The notes below the pieces were generated by a model that worked only from the letters and a program-made list of their open reading frames with translations, was not told the origin of the DNA and did no database searches. DNA of 64,000 nucleotides from Rhizobium oryziradicis (GTDB lineage: Bacteria > Pseudomonadota > Alphaproteobacteria > Rhizobiales > Rhizobiaceae): contig NZ_MKIM01000028.1 in the NCBI RefSeq assembly GCF_001939045.1, positions 310,001 through 374,000 on the forward strand, given 5' to 3'. Position numbers and translations under genes: made by a program. Each line of letters begins with the position of its first letter. Positions within the stretch are counted from its first letter, which is position 1. Positions 53,743 to 62,944 of the stretch are shown in pieces.

Positions 53743-55110
53743 ATGGAAACCAAAGCAAATTACTCCATTGTCGGCTTTTTCACGGTTCTTGTGATTATTG
53801 CGACGTTTGGCTTCATCTACTGGATGGCAGAATATGGTCGCGGTGGGCCGATGGCACCATTGACAATTCGTATTCCCGGTTCCGCCAATGGCTTGAGCGT
53901 GGGCTCGCCTGTGCGATTTAACGGCATCCAGATCGGCTCTGTGCTGAGTTTGAGCATTGACCACGATGATCCGGCCTTTTCTGTTGCAGAAACCGAAGTG
54001 CGAGAAGATTCTCCCATCCGCACCAACACCAAGGCGGTGCTTGAAATTCAGGGCCTGACGGGGGCCGCCTATGTCGAGCTTGCTGGTGGTGTCGGTGGAG
54101 ATAGCCTGTTCAAAAAAGCGCAGGAAACCGGAAAACCGGCCATGCTGGTGGCTGATCAGTCCAGTGTAACCAATCTTTTGGCGACAGCTGACAAGATCAT
54201 GCAAAAGGCCGATACTGCGATTTCTGATATTCAGGGCTTTGCTGCCGACGCGCGCGGCCCCTTGACCAATACTTTGCGCAACGCCGAGAAGTTCTCAAAT
54301 GCTCTGGCGGACAACGCCGATGGTATCGACACGTTCCTGAAAAGTGTGAGTGCGCTTTCGGATACGGTGACGGGCCTGTCCGGTCGTCTGGACTCAACGC
54401 TTGCGGCGGCGGAAGACCTGTTGAAGGCGGTTGATAGAAACAAGATCGACAAGATTTTGGCAAATGCCCAAACGGTGACCGGCAATCTGGCGGATGCGTC
54501 CGGCAAGTTCGGCCCGGCGATCGATAATGTATCGCAAACGGTCAAGACCTATAACGAGGTTGGCAATAAGGCCAGTGGTTCGATTGATAAGGTCAACGCT
54601 TTGATTGCCTCTGTGGACAGCCAGAAAGTGGGACGCATTGTGGATGATGTGTCCGTTGCTGTGGCCGATGCCCGCAAGGCGGCAGCAGATTTCCAATCGG
54701 TCAGCGCCAGCGTGAAGGACAGAAAGCCTGATATTGATCAGGCGATCACTGACTTCACCCAATTGTCCAATCGTTTGAACAATGCTTCGACACGCGTGGA
54801 TGGAATTCTGGCCAAGGTTGATGCTTTGCTGGGATCGGACGATACCAACTCGCTGTCTGCCGAGGCAAAGCGCACACTTGAATCGATCCGCGCCGTTGCG
54901 GATAATCTCAACACCAAAATCGGGCCGATTGCCGATAATCTTTCAAAGTTCTCGTCGACGGGCCTGAACAATATTCAGTCTTTGGTGAATGATACACGCC
55001 AGACTGTGCGCAATCTGGATGACACGATTTCCAATTTCGACAGGAATCCGCAGCGGCTGTTGTTTGGCGGAGACACTGTGAAACAGTATGACGGACGGAC
55101 AAGACGTTGA
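53743..55110 (+). CDS. mlaD: MCE-domain protein (MlaD type)
   Basis: 455-aa membrane-anchored periplasmic lipid-binding protein. One transmembrane segment (about residues 8-28), an MCE domain (about 38-117) and then a long helical tail (about 130-440) rich in Ala, Asp and Ser with heptad-like spacing. The tail is much longer than in enterobacterial MlaD (about 180 aa) and is typical of the extended MCE proteins of alphaproteobacteria, which may build a tube towards the outer membrane (inference). Operon with mlaE, mlaF and the following lipoprotein. Confidence 0.92.
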   Translation: METKANYSIVGFFTVLVIIATFGFIYWMAEYGRGGPMAPLTIRIPGSANGLSVGSPVRFNGIQIGSVLSLSIDHDDPAFSVAETEVREDSPIRTNTKAVLEIQGLTGAAYVELAGGVGGDSLFKKAQETGKPAMLVADQSSVTNLLATADKIMQKADTAISDIQGFAADARGPLTNTLRNAEKFSNALADNADGIDTFLKSVSALSDTVTGLSGRLDSTLAAAEDLLKAVDRNKIDKILANAQTVTGNLADASGKFGPAIDNVSQTVKTYNEVGNKASGSIDKVNALIASVDSQKVGRIVDDVSVAVADARKAAADFQSVSASVKDRKPDIDQAITDFTQLSNRLNNASTRVDGILAKVDALLGSDDTNSLSAEAKRTLESIRAVADNLNTKIGPIADNLSKFSSTGLNNIQSLVNDTRQTVRNLDDTISNFDRNPQRLLFGGDTVKQYDGRTRR

Positions 55111-55136
55111 ACGGCCTTACGGGGGAAAAGGAACTC

Positions 55137-55757
55137 ATGATGAGTTATTCGAAAGTGTTTGAACGTCCATTTGCGGCCTTGCGAACTGTCTGTGCCCTGT
55201 CTCTGATCGGTGTCATGCTGGCTGGCTGCGGTGCTGGGACCAACAATGACACCTATGATCTCGCAAGCGTCAGGATCACGCCACCCAAGGCCGGAGTGAC
55301 GAAGCGCCAGCTGCTGGTTGCCAATCCAACGGCCCTCAAGATGCTGGACAGCGACATGGTGGTTGTTCGCGTCTCTGGCACGGAGGTGCAATATCTGGCG
55401 AAATCGCAATGGGGCGACAAGCTGCCTCTGATGGTGCAGTCGAAACTGGTGGAAGCCTTTGATAGCACCCACAAACTCGCCGGCGTTGGTAAGCCGGGGC
55501 AGGGGCTTGCGATTGATTATCAGTTGATTTCGGACATCAGAACCTTTGAAATCGACACAAATGGTGGTCGCCGCGCCAATGTCGTCATTTCCGTCAAATT
55601 GCTGAATGATCGCAATGGCACCGTTGTGTCGCAACAGGTGTTCTCGGCCACAGTGCCTGCGAGAGGCGAGACCAATCAAGCCTTGATCAATGCCCTGTCT
55701 CAGGCATTTGGGAAGGTCACATCTGATATTGTCACCTGGACGCTGAGCACGATTTAA
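55137..55757 (+). CDS. ABC-transport auxiliary lipoprotein
   Basis: 206-aa lipoprotein with a basic N-terminus, a hydrophobic stretch and the lipobox LAGC (about residue 32). The following domain fits the ABC_trans_aux (PqiC/YmbA-like) family, whose members sit in the outer membrane and pair with MCE systems. Start codon ATG 55137 or 55140, with AAGGA upstream. It is 26 bp after mlaD and closes the operon, with a hairpin at 55772-55795. Confidence 0.88.
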   Translation: MMSYSKVFERPFAALRTVCALSLIGVMLAGCGAGTNNDTYDLASVRITPPKAGVTKRQLLVANPTALKMLDSDMVVVRVSGTEVQYLAKSQWGDKLPLMVQSKLVEAFDSTHKLAGVGKPGQGLAIDYQLISDIRTFEIDTNGGRRANVVISVKLLNDRNGTVVSQQVFSATVPARGETNQALINALSQAFGKVTSDIVTWTLSTI

Positions 55758-55771
55758 GTCGCAAACACCCC

Positions 55772-55795
55772 AATGCCACATCAAAATGTGGCATT
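55772..55795. terminator. Hairpin between the convergent lipoprotein and MocR genes
   Basis: A 9-bp perfect stem (55772-55780 with 55787-55795) and a six-base loop. It overlaps the 3' end of the converging minus-strand gene. Little T-run. Confidence 0.6.
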
Positions 55796-57205
55796 GTTCC
55801 CCAGCGGTGGTTGGTCCAGCACTTGGCGAAGTGTGATAAGTCCTGCTTTCACAGTGTTGCGGTCGGGGCCTTCGCTGAAGCCCGCGCGGATATGGTGGAA
55901 GACTTTGGGCGAGCGCGCTGGCTTGAATTCATCTTCATCGTCAATCAAGATACCGGCATCAAAAGCCGCCTGCTTGAATGTGCCTGACAGCCATGGTTCT
56001 GGCAGCTTGAGCCAGAAATAGGGAAGCCTTGGGTGGGAGCGCAACTCCAGACCTGAAAACACCGTTCTGACAATTTCTTCGCGTGCTGCAAATTCCGTAA
56101 TGACTTTTTCCTTGATCTCATTGGCCGCACCGGACAGCACGAGCCGTGCAGACAGTTCTGCCAGCAGAAATGGCAAGCCGCCACACACCATTTTTTGCGT
56201 CACACGCACCCGTTGGCTCATATGTTCCGGGCAGGCCACCCATCCACCGCGGACACCCGCTGCCACAGACTTGGACAAGCTGTTGAGCAGAAAGGTTCTG
56301 TCGGGGGCCAGTTGCGCCAGCAAAGGGATGCCATCCTCCACCAGCCCGCCGTAAATATAATCTTCAATCAGCCAGACATTGTATTTCCGGGCAATGGCAA
56401 CAATGTCCTGCCGGCGAGAGAGCGGCAGGCATGATAAGGTGGGATTTTGCCCGGATGACATGATGAAGGCGGCCTTCGGATGTTCGCGCACGCACACGCG
56501 CTCAAAATCCTCGGGCAAAATGCCTTCGCGATCCGAATCAACCAGCACAATTTGACGCCCCATAAGTGAGGCGCTGCGGGCAATCTGGGAATAAGTCAGG
56601 TGTTCGCAAATGATTCGATCTCCGGTGCCGCTGATCGCTGCAATCACCGCATTGACACCGGCATGTACGCCCATTTGCGGCACAATATTCGCGGGCTCCG
56701 GCGACCAGTCACCATTGGATAACCACCTGCGCCCTGCCTCAAGCCAATCGGGCGAGAGGGTTCTGGTGTAAGAGGAAATCTCGCCGGGCTTGTCACGGGC
56801 GATCTCCACCATCAACCGACCAACAACATCCGCTTGTCCGACATCAACGGCCGCCGTGGTATCAAACCGCAATTTTCCCGGTGGGGGAGACAGTGTACGG
56901 GTGCCGCCATAGGTGAGGGTAACAGGGTCGCGATGCGTTTGCGCTTCGCCAGCCTCCAAACCTGACTGAATATAGGTGCCGCGGCCCACTTCGCCGGTCA
57001 CAAGCCCTCGTTCGCGCAAAAGAGCATAGGCGCGGCTAATTGTCCCTATTGTCACCTTCAGATCATAGGCCAAATCGCGCTGCGGGGGCAATTTGGTTCC
57101 TGCTTGCAGGACTCCATTTTTTATGTCGTCCTCCGCTTTATCTGCAATGCGAATATAGAGTGGTCCTTGACGGTCCAGGAGGTTGGGAAGCCAATGCGTC
57201 ACCAT
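55781..57205 (-). CDS. MocR-type regulator: GntR winged helix fused to PLP aminotransferase fold
   Basis: 474-aa fusion. A GntR winged helix-turn-helix (about residues 15-80, KLPPQRDLAYDL and GTISRAYALLRERGLV) is joined to a fold-type I aminotransferase-like domain (about 100-465) with the PLP lysine in NSLSKSVAAGVRGGW. MocR proteins sense amino acid or vitamin B6 metabolites; the effector is unknown here. ATG 57205 has GAGG upstream and lies in a perfect dyad (57205-57225). Convergent with the Mla operon and divergent from the DUF1127 gene. Confidence 0.92.
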   Translation of the reverse strand: MVTHWLPNLLDRQGPLYIRIADKAEDDIKNGVLQAGTKLPPQRDLAYDLKVTIGTISRAYALLRERGLVTGEVGRGTYIQSGLEAGEAQTHRDPVTLTYGGTRTLSPPPGKLRFDTTAAVDVGQADVVGRLMVEIARDKPGEISSYTRTLSPDWLEAGRRWLSNGDWSPEPANIVPQMGVHAGVNAVIAAISGTGDRIICEHLTYSQIARSASLMGRQIVLVDSDREGILPEDFERVCVREHPKAAFIMSSGQNPTLSCLPLSRRQDIVAIARKYNVWLIEDYIYGGLVEDGIPLLAQLAPDRTFLLNSLSKSVAAGVRGGWVACPEHMSQRVRVTQKMVCGGLPFLLAELSARLVLSGAANEIKEKVITEFAAREEIVRTVFSGLELRSHPRLPYFWLKLPEPWLSGTFKQAAFDAGILIDDEDEFKPARSPKVFHHIRAGFSEGPDRNTVKAGLITLRQVLDQPPLGNNATF

Positions 57206-57230
57206 GACAATTATCCTCATTGTCATTATA
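57205..57230 (-). promoter_or_regulatory. Promoter and operator-like dyad of the MocR gene
   Basis: On the minus strand an exact TATAAT (57230-57225) is followed at once by a perfect 7-7-7 inverted repeat, TGACAAT-N7-ATTGTCA (57225-57205), that covers the ribosome-binding site and reaches the start codon. No good -35 was seen. Autorepression is inferred from the position. Confidence 0.6.
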
Positions 57231-57298
57231 TCTGAGAGGATTGTATCTATTTCCATGGCGATATCAAGCGATGTGGCGTAAAATGGATACTCAAGGTG

Positions 57299-57550
57299 AT
57301 GGTTATGGTGACAATAGATGCAATTGGCTTTGATTCAGGTTCTGAAAACACCAAACTGACACCAACCCGCCCTCGTCGCAGAGCGGTTGGCAAGTGGATG
57401 TTTAAGGCTGTGGCCAGGTGGTGGTTGAAGCGCTGCACCCGAGCGGATCTTGCTGATCTTGATGATGCCTTGCTGAAAGACATTGGCGTTACCCGCCAGG
57501 AGGCGCGACAAGAGCTACAAAAATCGATCTATCTGCTTAGAAATCTGTAG
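57299..57550 (+). CDS. DUF1127 small basic protein
   Basis: 83-aa protein with a disordered N-terminus and a C-terminal DUF1127 (YjiS-like) domain: WWLKRCTRADLADLDDALLKDIGVTRQEARQE. In several alphaproteobacteria members of this arginine-rich family influence RNA maturation, phosphate and carbon metabolism. The start is ambiguous (ATG 57299 or 57305). It diverges from the MocR gene and may share its regulatory DNA. Confidence 0.78.
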   Translation: MVMVTIDAIGFDSGSENTKLTPTRPRRRAVGKWMFKAVARWWLKRCTRADLADLDDALLKDIGVTRQEARQELQKSIYLLRNL

Positions 57551-57646
57551 TCTTGCGGATAGCAGCATTGTTTCAGGCAGAACCATTCCACGGCTTACGT
57601 TCATCGGCACTGATGCCGCCAAGCCGTGGAAAATCAAAGGCGCAGA

Positions 57647-58033
57647 TTATTGGCAGGAGGTGCTGCCAGCTGCCCAGCGCTTGACGTCGGTTGAGATGCG
57701 AGACGAAACCGGCTCGTTCATGAGGGGACCAAAGGCTTCGAGTTTCGCAGGCGCGCCGCTTGCCATAACCACCAGAAGCGGGCGTATGTCGCTTGAGCCT
57801 TTGCGCACCAGCAAAATGCGCGGCTGGCCTGAGAAGGATGTCAGCTCCGCATCCATTTTATAGGCCTTGAAAGCAGGGTCGCTGGATTTAAACCAGCAGC
57901 TCGACGCGCCTTTCATGACGCGATGAATCACATCATCGGCGCTGTGATTGGTCGCCCGCATGGGGGGCTTGGGCGCGCAGGACGCCAAAGCCGCCAAACC
58001 TGTTAGGCAAGCGAAGGTCAGAATTTTGCGCAT
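57647..58033 (-). CDS. Small lipoprotein of unknown function
   Basis: 128-aa predicted lipoprotein: MRKILTFACLTGLAALASC with lipobox LASC at residue 19. The mature part has two cysteines (SSCWF and STSC) that could form a disulfide, and patterned strands (ILLVRKG, PLLVVMASG). I recognise no named family. Same strand as purQ, 112 bp downstream of it; the gap holds a perfect hairpin. Confidence 0.75.
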   Translation of the reverse strand: MRKILTFACLTGLAALASCAPKPPMRATNHSADDVIHRVMKGASSCWFKSSDPAFKAYKMDAELTSFSGQPRILLVRKGSSDIRPLLVVMASGAPAKLEAFGPLMNEPVSSRISTDVKRWAAGSTSCQ

Positions 58034-58095
58034 GACATATCCTGTTGCGAACTTTTAAGGAGCGTTCGGCAGCGTGAAATTTTCTTACCACTGCA

Positions 58096-58129
58096 TTTCT
58101 ATCGTGGCTTCATGATGTCACGATAGAAA
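58096..58129. repeat. Perfect hairpin between purQ and the small lipoprotein gene
   Basis: 11-bp arms (58096-58106 with 58119-58129) and a 12-base loop, 17 bp beyond the purQ stop. There is no T-run on the minus strand. It may terminate or process the pur transcript. Confidence 0.6.
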
Positions 58130-58145
58130 CGGATGATGGCAGGGT

Positions 58146-58820
58146 TCAGGCCGCAGCTATAACATCGAGTGCGGATGCAAACAGACCACGCCCGTCATTG
58201 CCGCCATGGGCTGCTTCAATCAGGTTTTCCGGATGCGGCATCATGCCCAGCACATTGCCACCTGCGTTGACAATGCCTGCAATATCGTTGACGGAGCCGT
58301 TGGGATTGGTGCCATCGGCATAGCGAAACACCACCTGGCCATTGTCTTCAATGCGCTTCAATGTTTCTGCATCGGCAAAGTAATTGCCATCGTGATGGGC
58401 AACAGGGCAGCGGATGATCTGACCCTTGGCATAGGCACGGGAGAAATCCGTCTCATCATTGACAACTTCGAGCTTGACTTCGCGGCAGACGAACTTCAGC
58501 GATGCATTGCGCATCAAGGCACCGGGCAGCATGCCGGCTTCAACCAGAATCTGAAAGCCGTTGCAGACGCCCAGAACCTTCACGCCTTGCTCAGCCTTGG
58601 TCTTGATGGCCTGCATTACGGGCATGCGTGCGGCAATGGCACCACACCGCAGATAATCACCATAGGAGAAGCCGCCGGGGATCACGATCAGATCAACGTC
58701 GGGAATTTCTGTTTCCGTCTGCCAGACAGTGATGGGCTCGACGCCGGAAATCTTGGTCAGGGCCGCAATCATATCGCGGTCGCGGTTAAGGCCGGGGAGT
58801 TGGACAACGGCTGATTTCAT
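58146..58820 (-). CDS. purQ: Phosphoribosylformylglycinamidine synthase glutaminase subunit
   Basis: 224-aa class I glutamine amidotransferase that supplies ammonia to PurL in step 4 of purine synthesis. The nucleophile is C86 in GVCNGFQ and the His/Glu pair is in MPHPENL. This is the split small-subunit form, as expected beside purS. It lies 110 bp after purS. The partner purL is not in the window. Confidence 0.97.
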   Translation of the reverse strand: MKSAVVQLPGLNRDRDMIAALTKISGVEPITVWQTETEIPDVDLIVIPGGFSYGDYLRCGAIAARMPVMQAIKTKAEQGVKVLGVCNGFQILVEAGMLPGALMRNASLKFVCREVKLEVVNDETDFSRAYAKGQIIRCPVAHHDGNYFADAETLKRIEDNGQVVFRYADGTNPNGSVNDIAGIVNAGGNVLGMMPHPENLIEAAHGGNDGRGLFASALDVIAAA

Positions 58821-58930
58821 GGTGGCGGCTCGAACCTTATTGTTTGCTTCTGCCTATCCTCAGTGAGGTGAGGGCGTTTGAAAAGATTAAATGCCATCAT
58901 GTGAGAGGCGATGGCATTCGACCATAAAGA

Positions 58931-59173
58931 TCAATCGATCGAAATTGCGTAATTCTCGATCACGGTGTTGGCCAGAAGCTTTTCGCACATGGCTTTCAAC
59001 TGTTCTTCGGCCTGTGCCTTGTTGGATGTTTCCAGCGCCAGATCAAAAACCTTGCCCTGGCGAACCTGATTGACGCCGTCAAAGCCCAGCGCACCGAGCG
59101 CGCCTTCAATAGCTTTTCCCTGTGGGTCCAGAACGCCGTTCTTCAAAGTGACGGTGACGCGAGCCTTAATCAC
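58931..59173 (-). CDS. purS: Phosphoribosylformylglycinamidine synthase subunit PurS
   Basis: 80-aa PurS, the small scaffold bridging PurL and PurQ. The conserved KNGVLDPQGKAIEGALGALGF segment is complete. It lies 17 bp after purC on the same strand. Confidence 0.96.
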   Translation of the reverse strand: MIKARVTVTLKNGVLDPQGKAIEGALGALGFDGVNQVRQGKVFDLALETSNKAQAEEQLKAMCEKLLANTVIENYAISID

Positions 59174-59190
59174 GAGTGTGTCTCCAAAAC

Positions 59191-59955
59191 TTACTTGACC
59201 AGAACCGGACCAGTGCCGCGAACGGGTTCGTTTTCATTGATGATTCCGAGGCGACGCGCCACTTCCTGGTAAGCTTCCAGCAATCCGCCCATATCGTTGC
59301 GGAAGCGGTCCTTATCCAGCTTTTCGTTGGTCTCTATGTCCCAAAGGCGGCAGCTGTCGGGCGAGATTTCGTCAGCCAGCACAATGCGCATCATGTCGCC
59401 CTCATAGAGGCGGCCACACTCAATCTTGAAATCGACCAATTGGATGCCGATGCCCAGAAAAAGCCCGCTCAAAAAGTCATTGATGCGGATGGCAAGCGCC
59501 ATGATGTCGTCCAGCTCGGCAGGGTTTGCCCAACCGAATGCCGTGATATGCTCTTCTGAGACGATTGGGTCTTCCAGCGCATCCGACTTATAATAAAATT
59601 CGATGATCGAGCGCGGCAGCACCACGCCTTCTTCAATGCCAAGGCGCTTTGACAGCGTGCCAGCGGCAACATTGCGCACCACGATCTGAAGCGGAATGAT
59701 CTCCACTTCCTTGATCAATTGCTCGCGCATATTGAGGCGGCGAATGAAATGGGTGGGAATGCCGATTTTATTCAGGTTTGCGTAAATATATTCGCAGATG
59801 CGATTATTCAGAACGCCTTTTCCGTCAATGACATCATGTTTTTTCTTGTTGAAGGCAGTCGCGTCATCTTTGAAAAACTGGATCAGCGTGCCCGGCTCAG
59901 GACCCTCATACAGGATCTTGGCCTTGCCTTCGTAAATACGGCGGCGACGGTTCAT
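59191..59955 (-). CDS. purC: SAICAR synthase
   Basis: 254-aa phosphoribosylaminoimidazole-succinocarboxamide synthase. N-terminus [17 protein letters not shown], then the signature FKIECGR ([17 protein letters not shown]) and [13 protein letters not shown]. It joins aspartate to CAIR with ATP. First gene of a purC-purS-purQ operon. The 278 bp upstream (59956-60233) contain no gene and should hold its promoter. Confidence 0.97.
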   Translation of the reverse strand: MNRRRRIYEGKAKILYEGPEPGTLIQFFKDDATAFNKKKHDVIDGKGVLNNRICEYIYANLNKIGIPTHFIRRLNMREQLIKEVEIIPLQIVVRNVAAGTLSKRLGIEEGVVLPRSIIEFYYKSDALEDPIVSEEHITAFGWANPAELDDIMALAIRINDFLSGLFLGIGIQLVDFKIECGRLYEGDMMRIVLADEISPDSCRLWDIETNEKLDKDRFRNDMGGLLEAYQEVARRLGIINENEPVRGTGPVLVK

Positions 59956-60233
59956 GACGGCATGTCTCTATTGTTGGCGTCGCTTGATGGACGCTCTGTG
60001 TCAGTGTTTGAGGCGGTCCTTATCGGAAAACGCGGCTTTTCACAATCCGGCTCTTCCCCCTTTCGTGATTTTCCGCAAGGCTTCAGCGGATCGGTTGAAT
60101 ACGTCTTCAGAAGGGCACCTGTGAAATGCTTGTATCACAGCTGCCGGAAAGCGCGAAATGGTCGTGTCAAGAAAGGCATGGATAACTTCCATATCGCGTC
60201 ATTTCCCATGGCCTCACGGCAAAATCATGCCGC

Positions 60234-60782
60234 TCAAAGAGATGCCAGAAATTTCGCGAACACCATGGTGCCTTCTGGCCATGGCCCGTGCCCTGATTCC
60301 GCATTGATGTGTCCAGCTTCACCAGCATCCACCAATGTTGCGCCCCAGGCTTTTGCAATATCGTCTGCATGCTCGTAAGTACCAAAAGGATCGTTCCGGC
60401 TGGCAACCATGAGTGTGGGAAATGGCAGCTCCACGCGCGGGTAGGGACCAAATGTCATCAGATGCTTAGGCCTGATGTCGCTGTTGGCAACATCTGGCGG
60501 TGCGACCAGAAAAGCGCCAGCCACGGGCTTGGTGAAGTGAGGAGCTGCGTGAATAACCGTTGGCACACCGAGCGAATGCGCAACCAGAACCACGGGTTTT
60601 TCGGCCTTATTGACCTCTTCAATCAGGCGGGCAACCCAATCGTCTCTCACAGGTTTAGACCATTCGGCCTGTTCCACGCGCCGTGCAGACGAGAGTTTGT
60701 TTTCCCAACGGGTTTGCCAATGATCCGGGCCGGAATTTGTATAGCCGGGAACCATAAGAATATCTGCGTGTGATGCTTTCAT
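60234..60782 (-). CDS. RBBP9/YdeN-type alpha/beta hydrolase
   Basis: 182-aa serine hydrolase. The nucleophile is S70 in AHSLG, the acid is D131 (RNDPFG) and the histidine is H158 (GHINAESG); the GHINAESG-GPWPEG ending is typical of the RBBP9/YdeN family. No signal peptide, so cytosolic. Substrate unknown. Stand-alone on the minus strand, divergent from the GGDEF gene. Confidence 0.9.
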   Translation of the reverse strand: MKASHADILMVPGYTNSGPDHWQTRWENKLSSARRVEQAEWSKPVRDDWVARLIEEVNKAEKPVVLVAHSLGVPTVIHAAPHFTKPVAGAFLVAPPDVANSDIRPKHLMTFGPYPRVELPFPTLMVASRNDPFGTYEHADDIAKAWGATLVDAGEAGHINAESGHGPWPEGTMVFAKFLASL

Positions 60783-60938
60783 GTGCCTTATTTGTAATTA
60801 GAAGAGATCGACGTCAAGCCATTCTACCTAAAAAGTCAAAGCATCAATCTTGGGTTGTGCTTGATTTTTTCTGTGTCGCTATTTCTTGTCGGGTGCATTT
60901 CTGGTAGAAAATTCTCAATTCCATAAGGTCATTTAGAT

Positions 60939-62165
60939 TTGGCGTCGTTTTTCAATATTCCGACATTGATGCTTTGCCTTTTGGCGGGGTGGACAATCGT
61001 TGGATTGCTTACTTTTGTAAATTGGCGACGCGAGCGTGAGCGGTCCGAACTCGGCTTTTGGAGCATGGGATTCGGTGTTGGTGCGACGGGCGTGTTGCTG
61101 CTCGGTCTTCGTGGTCTGCTGGCGGATCTATGGACCATTGGGGCCGGTAACGCCCTTGTTTTCATCGGCGTTGGCTATCTTTGGCAGGGCTTTCGAGCCT
61201 TCGACGGCAGGACCGTCCACCATTTTCCTGTTTTGGGATTGGCGACGATCTGGATGGTTGCCTATTTGGCCATTCCCGGTTTTGCGCAGGACGTGAACGC
61301 GCGTATCATTCTAAGCTCTCTGATCTTGGCTTTTGAGCTATCAATGATGGCTCTGACGATCTGGCGCGGCAACGAGACTGAGCCTTTGCCAACACGTCCA
61401 GTCCTGACGGTGATGTTGCTGATCTATTGTGCGATGACACTTGGTCGTATTCCGCCGTCTATTTTTTTTCCCGCGCATGAAGTCAATGGCGTCACGGTGT
61501 CGCTATGGTTTGGCCCTTTGACGTTCATGTTGCACATCATTTCATTGCTGTGCGGATTTGGCATATTTTCGCTTAGCCGTGAACGGCTTTTGCTGGAATA
61601 CAAGCGCGCCTCCGAAACCGATATGCTCACCGGGATTCTCAATCGCCGTGCCTTTATGGAGAGGTTGAATGGCGCATTTGGGCAAGGAGGCCTCCTGGTC
61701 CTCGCCGATATCGATTATTTCAAGCGGATCAACGATACCTTTGGTCATGGTGGCGGGGATGCAGCCCTTGTTGGCTTTGTGCGGACAGTTGAGACGCAAC
61801 TTTCGGACGGCATCATTTTCGGTCGGTTCGGCGGTGAGGAATTTGCGCTTTTTGTTCCGGGAAACGGCAACCAGACCGGCTTTGATTTTTGCGAAAATCT
61901 GCGCAAAACCGTCGAGCTTTCGCACTATAAGTGGCGCGACAAGACAATACAGACAACAGTCAGTATTGGCGCTCATTGTGTGCCGCCCGACAGCAACAAT
62001 TTGGAAAATGCATTGGTTGCGGTGGACAGCGCCCTTTATGCTGCGAAGCATAGCGGCCGCAATCGCGTTGTACTTTTCGATGAGCGGTTGGGTGCAGGTG
62101 GTGCAGAGGCAGGCGAGCCTGCCGAGACCATGGCTTTTGGCGCAATATTGAGCCCGCAGGCGTGA
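60939..62165 (+). CDS. Membrane-bound GGDEF diguanylate cyclase
   Basis: 408-aa protein. Six or seven hydrophobic segments occupy about residues 8-210, and the GGDEF domain about 222-385. The active-site loop is GGEEF at 298-302, with the metal-binding DIDYFKRIND upstream at about 257-266, so c-di-GMP synthesis is expected. The inhibitory I-site RxxD normally found just before the loop is missing. Start TTG 60939 has AAGG at fair spacing; ATG 60969 is the alternative. The membrane part resembles no sensor domain I can name. Confidence 0.9.
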   Translation: MASFFNIPTLMLCLLAGWTIVGLLTFVNWRRERERSELGFWSMGFGVGATGVLLLGLRGLLADLWTIGAGNALVFIGVGYLWQGFRAFDGRTVHHFPVLGLATIWMVAYLAIPGFAQDVNARIILSSLILAFELSMMALTIWRGNETEPLPTRPVLTVMLLIYCAMTLGRIPPSIFFPAHEVNGVTVSLWFGPLTFMLHIISLLCGFGIFSLSRERLLLEYKRASETDMLTGILNRRAFMERLNGAFGQGGLLVLADIDYFKRINDTFGHGGGDAALVGFVRTVETQLSDGIIFGRFGGEEFALFVPGNGNQTGFDFCENLRKTVELSHYKWRDKTIQTTVSIGAHCVPPDSNNLENALVAVDSALYAAKHSGRNRVVLFDERLGAGGAEAGEPAETMAFGAILSPQA

Positions 62166-62282
62166 TCTGGTCTGGCGAATGTAATATCCGCTGGGAAGTG
62201 TGATTGACAGCGCCGCGCCCCATCTATGGCACGGCGCTTTAGCGCTTTATATGTTCTGCATGATTTTCGCTTTATGAAGCAA

Positions 62283-62906
62283 TCATGCGGTCGGCTTCTC
62301 GATTGCGGTATTATCAATCGCTGTTGCGCGACGGAATGCATCTCGATCGGTCATCCGTGCGACATAGTCTTTGAATGCGGGGCGCTTCTCAACGCCGCAC
62401 ATATTCATCTCGAAAGACAGATGGGATGCGAGGTAAAGATCGGCTGCGGTAAATGTGCTGCCGGCAATGTAGGGGCCAGCCTTGATGGCAGCCTCAATGG
62501 CATCGTGCATGACAGCCATATTGCCATAACCCATCATCGCGCGCTTGTCGTCGGGCACAGAGAATCCGCAGACGTTGTTGACGACAGCGGCCTCCATTGG
62601 TCCCGATACAAAAAAGAGCCAGCGATAATAGGCACCACGATCGTTAAGCGGCGGCGCAAGGCCTGCATCTGGAAACGCATCGGCCAGATAGGCCAAAATT
62701 GCGGGCGTTTCCGTGACGACGGTGCTGCCGTGGCGAATAGCGGGAATTTTTCCAACAGGATTGATCGACAGAAACTCTGGCGACTTCATTTGCGGGCCAT
62801 AGGCGACCCATTCGGTTTTGTAGGGCTGGCCAATTTCTTCCAGCATCCAACGGACCATACGCCCGCGCGACCTTGGATGGGTGTAAAGCGTGACTTCCGC
62901 GCTCAT
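62283..62906 (-). CDS. Glutathione S-transferase family protein
   Basis: 207-aa GST with an N-terminal thioredoxin-like domain (about 1-80, TLYTHPRSRGRMVRWMLEE, NPVGKIPAI, and the glutathione-binding TETPAI) and an all-helical C-terminal domain with the FTAADLYLASHL capping motif. The catalytic residue could be the Ser in HPRSRG. Substrate unknown. The start ATG 62906 lies 37 bp before the palindromic repeat at 62945. Confidence 0.9.
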   Translation of the reverse strand: MSAEVTLYTHPRSRGRMVRWMLEEIGQPYKTEWVAYGPQMKSPEFLSINPVGKIPAIRHGSTVVTETPAILAYLADAFPDAGLAPPLNDRGAYYRWLFFVSGPMEAAVVNNVCGFSVPDDKRAMMGYGNMAVMHDAIEAAIKAGPYIAGSTFTAADLYLASHLSFEMNMCGVEKRPAFKDYVARMTDRDAFRRATAIDNTAIEKPTA

Positions 62907-62944
62907 GATGATCTCCTGGAGGGCTGTAGCTCTTTATTTTTGTT

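Noticed and set aside
59956..60233. Gene in the gap between purC and the RBBP9-like hydrolase
   Set aside because: Frames through this gap only extend antisense readings of the flanking genes and lack start signals; the gap is best read as the purC promoter region.
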